Positions 1 to 5,801 of a DNA stretch of 10,429 nt are shown here, piece by piece. Numbering within the stretch: position 1 is the stretch's first letter; every line of letters starts with the position of its first letter. Position numbers and translations under genes: made by a program. This stretch comes from Bacilli bacterium (lineage in GTDB: Bacteria; Bacillota_I; Bacilli_A; RF39; UBA660): the NCBI GenBank assembly GCA_016302935.1, contig JAEDMO010000031.1:1-10429 (forward strand), written 5' to 3'. The notes beneath the pieces were generated by a model. The model was not told where the DNA came from, searched no databases, and saw nothing but the letters and a program-made list of their open reading frames with translations.

Positions 1-30
1 TAAAAAAAGTCAATATTTATTGATCTTTTT
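1..30 (-). terminator. Probable terminator of the Tad-like operon
   Basis: Directly after the stop codon of the last operon gene, the minus strand can form a hairpin with TCAAT pairing to ATTGA around an AAAT loop. The stem extends outward by a G-C pair and an A-run/T-run pairing if one A is bulged, and it is followed by seven T residues. This fits an intrinsic terminator, although the core stem is short and AT-rich. The window edge prevents seeing what lies downstream. Confidence 0.55.
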
Positions 31-35
31 TACAA

Positions 36-1019
36 TTAAAACTTAAATAAACCAAATATCTTACCCTTATTTTCGTTAACTTCTTTTACCTGTTTAACAA
101 AACCAAGCTTTGATAAAAATGGATTTATATAATTTTCATTGTTCTTTCTCTCATCTAGTGGCGGCATATTGTAAAACACCTTCGTATTTGCTTCATATTC
201 AAAATCAAGAACATCCTTAGAAGTAAGCAAACTCTTATTAAGAACTATCTTCTTGCCAGCCATCTTATTAAATACTCCTCTGTTAACCATTAATAGTTTA
301 TTTAATTTTATAACAGAAGGTTCAAGCAAATAAAGTACATCATTACATACATCTTCACTCTCGTAACTATTTAAATCAACAAGAATAATGTCCACATCCT
401 TATACTTCATAAGCATTTTAGGTAAATCTGCAGAAGTAGTAGATACCATATTAGGATCATTAAAATAAATAAAATCCCTCTTATCTACTTCTAGTGCTAC
501 AACATTATAATAACTATCAAGTTGTTTTTTCAATATATATATGAAAGTTGTAGCTCCAGCATGATCTGTTAAATTTTTAATTCCTAAAATACGCATATTT
601 TTAGTAATAATTCTATCATTAATTTGCTCTGTTAAATTTTCAAGCTGATGAATATGTGCCACATCACGATAACTATTAGGATGATTAAACAAATACATTA
701 TACCTTCCTTATTTCTAGTAAAGTTATATATACCCATACTAATCAACCTAGATAAATACAATGCCGATTCACTTTCAGCAGAATCATCCAAAAGTAATAT
801 CACCTTATCCATATCTAAATTAACAGATAACTTTTGAATATTCTTTAAATCTTTATAATCTTTTATTGCCGTAATATCCAGAATCATTCTTTGAAAGAAA
901 AAATTAGAAAAAGAATCTATAATCTCATCTACAGTAAATTCGCCCTCGATGGATTTAATAACATCGATTTCCAAAGTTTTAAGCATATCACTATACTTAT
1001 TTGCTATTATAACATTCAT
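36..1019 (-). CDS. TadZ/CpaE-like pilus localisation protein with degenerate P-loop
   Basis: This 327-residue protein has the layout of TadZ/CpaE. Residues 1-115 look like a receiver-type alpha/beta domain (RMILDI at 44-49, DKVILLL at 71-77). Residues 140-310 look like a MinD/ParA-type ATPase fold. The strand-loop-helix that normally holds the deviant Walker A motif is at 143-160, but the loop reads TDHAGATT (151-158) instead of KGGxGKT[TS], so both signature lysines are missing. A Walker B-like strand, VDIILVDL, lies at 209-216. TadZ proteins place the Tad machine in the cell and bind the secretion ATPase. A start at 1019 is supported by an AGAGGG site 5-6 bases upstream. It is the last gene of the operon, 13 bases after the TadE-like gene. 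ATP hydrolysis by this protein is doubtful, and a structural role is inferred. Confidence 0.72.
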   Translation of the reverse strand: MNVIIANKYSDMLKTLEIDVIKSIEGEFTVDEIIDSFSNFFFQRMILDITAIKDYKDLKNIQKLSVNLDMDKVILLLDDSAESESALYLSRLISMGIYNFTRNKEGIMYLFNHPNSYRDVAHIHQLENLTEQINDRIITKNMRILGIKNLTDHAGATTFIYILKKQLDSYYNVVALEVDKRDFIYFNDPNMVSTTSADLPKMLMKYKDVDIILVDLNSYESEDVCNDVLYLLEPSVIKLNKLLMVNRGVFNKMAGKKIVLNKSLLTSKDVLDFEYEANTKVFYNMPPLDERKNNENYINPFLSKLGFVKQVKEVNENKGKIFGLFKF

Positions 1020-1032
1020 AAAATCCCTCTTT

Positions 1033-1446
1033 CTAATTATTCGTTACAAGCCTGGTTTCTCCAGATATCGGTATAGAAATGTTCAAATTAAAGAAAGGTA
1101 ACTCAAATTTCATATACGTAGTAACCATATAGTATGTTCCTCTATTATCATCACTATACATTTGTTTAATACAATACGCTCTATTATATTGCCCATTAAG
1201 ACATTCTTGCCCGGACAAATCTTGAGGATCTAAGGCTGGATTATATCCAATACCATTAATATAATTATTAATCGTATTATAAGCTTCCTCAGAAACACCC
1301 TCGTATTGTTCTATTACATTAATAATATAATTTTTAACTTTAAAAGCTTTAGCATAATTAAGAGCAACAGCCATAAAAGCAACATATATACCCAAAAATA
1401 TTAACATCACCTTTATCAAAAATGCTCCACCAAACGCATCTCTCAT
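1033..1446 (-). CDS. TadE-like minor pilin / pseudopilin
   Basis: This 137-residue protein has a short N-terminus (MRDAFGG), one hydrophobic helix at about 8-31, an amphipathic continuation (NYAKAFKVKNYIINVIEQYEG, split across 30-50) and a polar C-terminal domain. This is the lollipop layout of TadE-type pseudopilins. The end, ISIPISGETRLV (123-134), resembles the C-terminal strand of TadE proteins as I know them. Cys82 and Cys92 are spaced for a possible disulfide outside the cell. There is no basic leader and no obvious prepilin peptidase glutamate, so processing is uncertain. It sits between the Flp-like pilin (24 bases upstream) and the TadZ-like gene, with an AGGGTGAT ribosome site before the ATG. 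It could also be an unrelated single-pass protein, but context favours a pilus component. Confidence 0.62.
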   Translation of the reverse strand: MRDAFGGAFLIKVMLIFLGIYVAFMAVALNYAKAFKVKNYIINVIEQYEGVSEEAYNTINNYINGIGYNPALDPQDLSGQECLNGQYNRAYCIKQMYSDDNRGTYYMVTTYMKFELPFFNLNISIPISGETRLVTNN

Positions 1447-1470
1447 TTAAATCACCCTGCTTTAAAAATT

Positions 1471-1656
1471 TTATTGACAACCTTGTCCTTCTACCCAAGT
1501 TTGTCCTGCTGGACATGTAGTATTAGCACCAGTACCAAATGAATTTTGTATCCAATTAGTAATAGGATCCCACATTAAAGCTAAAATACCACCTATAACA
1601 GCTATTGCAACTATAGTTACAACCGTCATATTTAATTCACCTGTAGCTTCCTTCAT
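1471..1656 (-). CDS. Flp-like major pilin candidate
   Basis: This 61-residue protein has a short polar N-terminus with Glu at 3 and 7 (MKEATGELNM), a hydrophobic helix at about 11-28 and a small polar tail. The size, the single N-terminal helix and the place among tadC, tadE-like and tadZ-like genes match a Flp-type pilin. The classical Flp signature (Gly followed by Glu-Tyr at +5/+6) is absent. If Glu7 acts as the +5 glutamate, cleavage would fall after Lys2, which is inference. Cys48 and Cys60 bracket a 16-residue C-terminal segment (TCPAGQTWVEGQGC), so the subunit may end in a disulfide-closed loop, which is unusual for a small Flp pilin. Its ribosome binding site is the strongest in the operon, as expected for the most abundant subunit. 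Confidence 0.68.
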   Translation of the reverse strand: MKEATGELNMTVVTIVAIAVIGGILALMWDPITNWIQNSFGTGANTTCPAGQTWVEGQGCQ

Positions 1657-1665
1657 TTATAACAA

Positions 1666-1673
1666 CCTCCCTT
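1666..1673 (-). promoter_or_regulatory. Strong Shine-Dalgarno site of the pilin gene
   Basis: The minus strand reads AAGGGAGG followed by TT, 9 bases before the ATG of the Flp-like pilin. It is a longer match to the 16S anti-Shine-Dalgarno sequence than most sites in this operon (GAGGG, GGGTGA), which suggests a raised translation rate for the pilin inside a polycistronic message. Confidence 0.7.
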
Positions 1674-1700
1674 CTAATACAAATTAATATATCTCAAAAT

Positions 1701-2483
1701 TTATGCTTTCATCATCATAAATATTGAAATCACAAGTAATAACATCGTACCAAAACCTGTACATACTAACATTGTCATAGTTTTCTTTTCCATTTTATCT
1801 AATCTTGCTTTATATTTTTGTTCCCTTGACTTATTTTGTAAATTACTTATTGTTTTTGAAAAAGTAATTAATTGTTCATGTTTATTTTCTTGAGCACCAA
1901 GTCCCAATCTATATAAAAGTCTCATCATTCTCATTGAATCCCTAACAGGGTATTCTATCGCAAAATCCATATAAGGATTAATTGAAGAATCACCAGCTTC
2001 TATTTTATTAACAAGTTTTCTAAGACCCGGCTTAAAAACTTCAGGAGCATCATCAATAGATTTTGCAAGTGCAACAGGTACAGTATAATGATGTATTAAT
2101 ATTTCTAAACTCTTTAAATAATAAGGTAAAGTCATATTAATCTCGTGCAAATGAGTTTTATAATATTTCTTTAACTTATTATAATCAGATTTATATACCA
2201 AATATCCAACTATCAATGCTGCTAATACATTAATAAAACTTAATTTTGATAAAAATATAAATATAAGTAATAATATAACTAACAAAGCATTTCTAATCCT
2301 TTTCATAAAAGCTTTTTCTGGATCAACTTTATCACCATATTTAGCTTTAAGCAAAAATTCATAGTCATCTTCTTTCAAGAAATTAAAATACTGCTTATTA
2401 TCATTAATAAACTTATTTGTACTCAACTTCTTATTATATTCTAACACAAAAAATAAAATTAATCCAACTATCAATATCTCCAT
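1701..2483 (-). CDS. tadC: TadC-like inner-membrane platform protein (T2SSF family)
   Basis: This 260-residue protein has membrane segments at about 1-15, 64-80, 82-98 and 235-258. A cytoplasmic T2SSF/GspF-type helical domain lies at about 112-225, containing NMTLPYYLKSLEILI (116-130) and the helix LRKLVNKIEAG (154-164). It is the second of two consecutive T2SSF genes, the usual TadB-TadC pair, which together form the membrane platform on which the CpaF ATPase acts to extrude pilin. Its ATG overlaps the stop codon of tadB by one base (TAATG), so the two are very likely translationally coupled and made in equal amounts. The B/C assignment rests on gene order and length and is less certain than the family. 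Confidence 0.82.
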   Translation of the reverse strand: MEILIVGLILFFVLEYNKKLSTNKFINDNKQYFNFLKEDDYEFLLKAKYGDKVDPEKAFMKRIRNALLVILLLIFIFLSKLSFINVLAALIVGYLVYKSDYNKLKKYYKTHLHEINMTLPYYLKSLEILIHHYTVPVALAKSIDDAPEVFKPGLRKLVNKIEAGDSSINPYMDFAIEYPVRDSMRMMRLLYRLGLGAQENKHEQLITFSKTISNLQNKSREQKYKARLDKMEKKTMTMLVCTGFGTMLLLVISIFMMMKA

Positions 2484-3376
2484 TATTCAGCACCCACATT
2501 CTCATTATAGTATTTTTCACCTGAAAGAAGGAAATATGTATTGATAACTACTATCAAATTTACAAGTACTCTTACAAACCACATATCAAGCATATTTATA
2601 TAACTTTCAGTACCTAAAAGAAGCTGTATTAACATAATAAGTGCATATAATATTACGCCATACTGAACAAACTGCTTGTGAAAAGACTGCCTGTCCATTC
2701 TATCACGATAAACATTTTCAACAAGCATGTCAATATCAGATAACATATTTTCAAATGTTTCTGCTGTATCTTTTGCCCCTTCTTTAGTAACTTGTAAAAA
2801 TAATTGATGCATATTCTTAACAATATAATATGGATACTTATTATCCATATATCTAATGGATTCGTATATATCTCCGTTTTGATAAGATAAACTTATCATC
2901 ATCTTAACATCAGAAAGCAAAGGTTCTTCTAATACTCCAGATTCAACAACACCTTCCAATGCTTTTACAAAGGCATTAGTAGTTCTAAATTCCATTATAG
3001 TATTAGTAGTATACACCTGAACTTGTTCAAATATAAATTCACTATAAATTCTCTTGCAACGTAAATAGGTCAAATATGGAATAACCGATACTGCTAATAC
3101 AATATATATAATAGTAATAAACAAATTATAATTATATAAATATCCAACCAATCCAGCAATTGTTGCAAATATTATTACTTGCATAGTATATTGTCTTACC
3201 GTATATTCTTGCCCTAATTCTTTAGCTTTTTCCCTCATAACTTTAAAAGAATATGGAGCAAATTTCTCATAAGCAACACCAACTTGTTGTACAATAAACT
3301 TATACACACTTTCACCCTTATGAGTTCTATACATAAATACAAACAATATAACTACACCTATAATTAAAAATTCCAT
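2483..3376 (-). CDS. tadB: TadB-like inner-membrane platform protein (T2SSF family)
   Basis: This 297-residue protein has an N-terminal membrane segment (1-16), a hairpin of two segments at about 65-105, a T2SSF-type helical domain at about 112-230 (EQVQVYTTNTIMEFRTT at 117-133, then LEGVVESG at 140-147) and two C-terminal segments at about 237-254 and 268-286. This is the topology of TadB, and the gene follows cpaF directly as in most tad loci. The start at 3376 is preceded by GGGTGATTT, a modest ribosome site, 27 bases after the cpaF stop. The stop codon overlaps the tadC start. It probably contacts the CpaF ring from the membrane side. Confidence 0.85.
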   Translation of the reverse strand: MEFLIIGVVILFVFMYRTHKGESVYKFIVQQVGVAYEKFAPYSFKVMREKAKELGQEYTVRQYTMQVIIFATIAGLVGYLYNYNLFITIIYIVLAVSVIPYLTYLRCKRIYSEFIFEQVQVYTTNTIMEFRTTNAFVKALEGVVESGVLEEPLLSDVKMMISLSYQNGDIYESIRYMDNKYPYYIVKNMHQLFLQVTKEGAKDTAETFENMLSDIDMLVENVYRDRMDRQSFHKQFVQYGVILYALIMLIQLLLGTESYINMLDMWFVRVLVNLIVVINTYFLLSGEKYYNENVGAE

Positions 3377-3403
3377 AAATCACCCACTTTCAACATAAAA
3401 CTT

Positions 3404-4525
3404 TTATTCATTATTATCATCAAACACATCTTCTAAGAAATTATCTTCATCATTTGACTCATGTAATACCTCTTTTACCAAAATATCTTTTGGTATTATT
3501 ATTCCTTGACTTTCTAAATAAGAAATTAAATATTCACTAGGATTATTAATAATCTCTTTACCATCAGGAGTTTTTTTATACAAAGTATTACATTTTGCCT
3601 CATTAGTATCACTAGTTACATAAAATTCCACAACTTCTGCAACTTCACGATGAAATCTTTGATATTTTGTACTGTAATACCCCTTTATATGTACACCTAA
3701 CTGAACATACCTATGAATACTTCTCAAAAATTGATCAATTTCCAAATTGGTTTCAAGTAGACTATACATACGACTAGGTATTGAAGAAGCTCTATCAGCA
3801 TGTATTGTAGACAAAATATTGTGACCAGACGATATTGAATTTCTAACTGCCATTACTGCTTCAGCACTACGAACTTCGGACAACAATATCCACCTAGGAT
3901 TTTGTCTCATACAAGTTACAAGCACATCGGAATAACTGGCTATATTATTAGTCTTCATCGCTACTATATCACGATGAGGAAATATTTTATCCAAATGAAG
4001 TTCCAAAGTATCTTCAATTGTGATAATTTTCTCATTATTTTTAGTGTGAGCAGCTAAATATTTAACAAATTCTGTCTTTCCACTACCAGTTTCACCACTT
4101 ACTAATATATTACAATGACCTTCAACGCACTTTAGTAAAAAGTCATGAATGTCTAATCTAATATAATCCTCTTGAATAATTTTATCTTTCTGTAATCTAA
4201 TTTTAGCAGGCGTTTTTCTAATTAACACCGCAATTCCATTTTTAGCAATTGAATCGTGAACAAAATTCATACGAAGTTCTGCTGATTCAGCGTCCAAAAA
4301 AGGATTAGCCATATTAAAACTTTTACCCATAGCATTTGAACACTGAAACGCCAACTTTTCCATAAAAGCATTATTAATCGCTGCACATTCAACCCTAAAA
4401 ACACCTTTAGATAACGTTTTTAGCCATATTTGACCATTATTGCTATAGGAAATATCCGTTACATCATCATTAACAATTAATTGTTGTAATGGACCAAAAT
4501 CAATTTGTGAAAAAACATTATCCAT
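3404..4525 (-). CDS. cpaF: CpaF/TadA-type secretion ATPase
   Basis: This is the 373-residue traffic ATPase of the VirB11/GspE superfamily that powers Tad pilus assembly on the cytoplasmic face. Visible motifs, in order, are: Walker A GETGSGKT at 144-151; an Asp box, IITIEDTLEL, at 167-176; Walker B ILLSEVR at 213-219 with the catalytic Glu217; and a His box, GHNILSTIHA, at 234-243 with His235 and His242. All key residues are intact, so it should be active. The N-terminal domain is short: the protein opens directly with a LQQLIVNDDVTDI segment, without the longer extension many CpaF proteins carry. The C-terminal tail from about 355 is very acidic (Asp/Glu/Asn). A GAGGG site lies 6 bases before the ATG, and the gene starts 12 bases after cpaB. 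Confidence 0.95.
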   Translation of the reverse strand: MDNVFSQIDFGPLQQLIVNDDVTDISYSNNGQIWLKTLSKGVFRVECAAINNAFMEKLAFQCSNAMGKSFNMANPFLDAESAELRMNFVHDSIAKNGIAVLIRKTPAKIRLQKDKIIQEDYIRLDIHDFLLKCVEGHCNILVSGETGSGKTEFVKYLAAHTKNNEKIITIEDTLELHLDKIFPHRDIVAMKTNNIASYSDVLVTCMRQNPRWILLSEVRSAEAVMAVRNSISSGHNILSTIHADRASSIPSRMYSLLETNLEIDQFLRSIHRYVQLGVHIKGYYSTKYQRFHREVAEVVEFYVTSDTNEAKCNTLYKKTPDGKEIINNPSEYLISYLESQGIIIPKDILVKEVLHESNDEDNFLEDVFDDNNE

Positions 4526-4537
4526 AATTATCCCTCT

Positions 4538-5368
4538 TTACTCTTGATTATTATCAGCATTATTATTATCGCCATTACTAATATTAATATCTTCTAGTTC
4601 ATATCTTTCGGTTCTTTCAATAATAAATTGAGCTAAAGCTTGACTATCCAAAACAACTGTATCTTCCTCAGTTAAAGTAGCAGTGTTAGGAACAGGTATA
4701 AGCTCTGCTGAAATTCTAGTTAAATACATAGCTTTTCTAATTAATACGTGTTGTTCTTCTGGAACAGCAAATAAAATATAAGCTGGTGTTCTAGACTCAC
4801 TAGTATTTTCAAAAACGTGATTACCAGAACTATCTTTAACATCTAAAATTTCAATATTACTAATTAATTTACCAAATACCAATTTTTTAGTATCCTCATT
4901 TATTGCCTTAAAATATAAATTAATATAATTACCAGGATACATTGAATTACCATATGTTGACGCCATTGTTACTGGAAAACTAACAACAGTATATCCTTCA
5001 GGAATAGCCCCAAACGCTGAATCAGGCAAATCTCTTTCATTAATTACCGCATCACTATAAAACATACTTCCCGCTGGAATTATAGTATTATAGTTAGAAT
5101 ACTTATTAATAATCAAATTAGCATTCAAAATATATTTACCCTTTAATGTACTAGGTAATACCTCAGTGTAAGATATCATATCAGCAGTAATTAAAGTTCT
5201 AGGTTGAATAGTTTGATTAGCATAAGGAACTCTAACTGGTGTAGTAGCTTGTTTGATACGATAATTATAGCCAACATATAATACCAATATACATATAAGC
5301 ACCCCTATTATTGTCACTGTATTCTTATTACCAAAAAACCTCTTTAACGAATTACTAAAATTATTCAT
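4538..5368 (-). CDS. cpaB: CpaB/RcpC-like SAF-domain pilus assembly protein
   Basis: This 276-residue protein has one signal-anchor helix at about 17-34, a SAF-like domain at about 44-107 (VPYANQTIQPRTLIT at 47-61, ending IIPAGSMFYSDAV at 96-108) and a CpaB/RcpC-type beta domain at about 112-228 (GYTVVSFPV at 125-133). The tail from 255 is acidic and Asn-rich. In diderms CpaB works beside the secretin. Here no secretin is present, so it more likely acts in or near the cell wall, which is inference. Its ATG lies inside the upstream gene (8-base ATGAATAA overlap), with an AAGGAGG site 8 bases before it, encoded by the last codons of that gene. Confidence 0.85.
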   Translation of the reverse strand: MNNFSNSLKRFFGNKNTVTIIGVLICILVLYVGYNYRIKQATTPVRVPYANQTIQPRTLITADMISYTEVLPSTLKGKYILNANLIINKYSNYNTIIPAGSMFYSDAVINERDLPDSAFGAIPEGYTVVSFPVTMASTYGNSMYPGNYINLYFKAINEDTKKLVFGKLISNIEILDVKDSSGNHVFENTSESRTPAYILFAVPEEQHVLIRKAMYLTRISAELIPVPNTATLTEEDTVVLDSQALAQFIIERTERYELEDINISNGDNNNADNNQE

Positions 5369-5795
5369 TCACTTCTCCTCCTTCATATTTATATTTAGTT
5401 TCTAAAATTGCATCTAATTGATTGGCAATTTCAAACTCTTCAGCACTTCCACCTACATTAACTTGACCAGTTGAAGTTTTTATAATAATGCTAACCTTAG
5501 GCGGTATTTCCATAATATCATAAAATTCTATCTTATAACCACTAGCATTAAAAGAGGCAACATTTGAAAATCTTCTAATAAAACTTTCAACAAACTTCTG
5601 TTCAATCATTTTAAGTTTCCCCGTATCGCGATAGTATGCTATATCAATAGCATCTATCATTGAAGCCTCACAAACCTCTTTTAAATTATAATATTCTTCT
5701 TCATTCTTAGTAGTTAAATTTTGAAAAAGTAACAGTATAGAAAATCCTATCAATCCAGCAACAATAACTGCCACACCAGCATAAGACCACTTCAT
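5361..5795 (-). CDS. Small membrane-anchored Tad-locus protein, unknown function
   Basis: This 144-residue protein has one N-terminal membrane helix at about 6-25 and a predicted extracellular domain. The domain begins with an acidic, helical stretch (KNEEEYYNLKEVCEASMIDAI, split across 30-50), followed by FVESFIRRFSN (68-78) and two or three beta strands (YKIEFYDIM at 87-95, KVSIIIKTSTG at 100-110). The single N-terminal helix that continues as an amphipathic helix before a small beta domain is a pseudopilin-like outline, so a second minor pilin is plausible, but I do not recognise the family with confidence. It has a single cysteine (Cys42). It sits 6 bases after the 732-aa gene and overlaps cpaB by 8 bases. 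A GGGGGAGG ribosome site is encoded by the end of the upstream gene. Confidence 0.6.
   Translation of the reverse strand: MKWSYAGVAVIVAGLIGFSILLLFQNLTTKNEEEYYNLKEVCEASMIDAIDIAYYRDTGKLKMIEQKFVESFIRRFSNVASFNASGYKIEFYDIMEIPPKVSIIIKTSTGQVNVGGSAEEFEIANQLDAILETKYKYEGGEVNE
5377..5383 (-). promoter_or_regulatory. Shine-Dalgarno site for cpaB inside the upstream gene
   Basis: AAGGAGG on the minus strand lies 8 bases before the cpaB ATG and is encoded by the Glu-Gly-Gly codons near the end of the 144-residue protein. With the 8-base overlap this supports coupled translation and settles the cpaB start. Confidence 0.7.
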
Positions 5796-5801
5796 TACTA
5801 A

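Noticed and set aside
891..1076. 61-residue plus-strand frame spanning the TadZ-like start
   Set aside because: It lies antisense to two well-supported genes and has no protein features beyond random composition.
1657..1700. Separate promoter for the pilin gene
   Set aside because: TTGAGA and several TA-rich hexamers occur in the gap, but no -35/-10 pair has suitable spacing.
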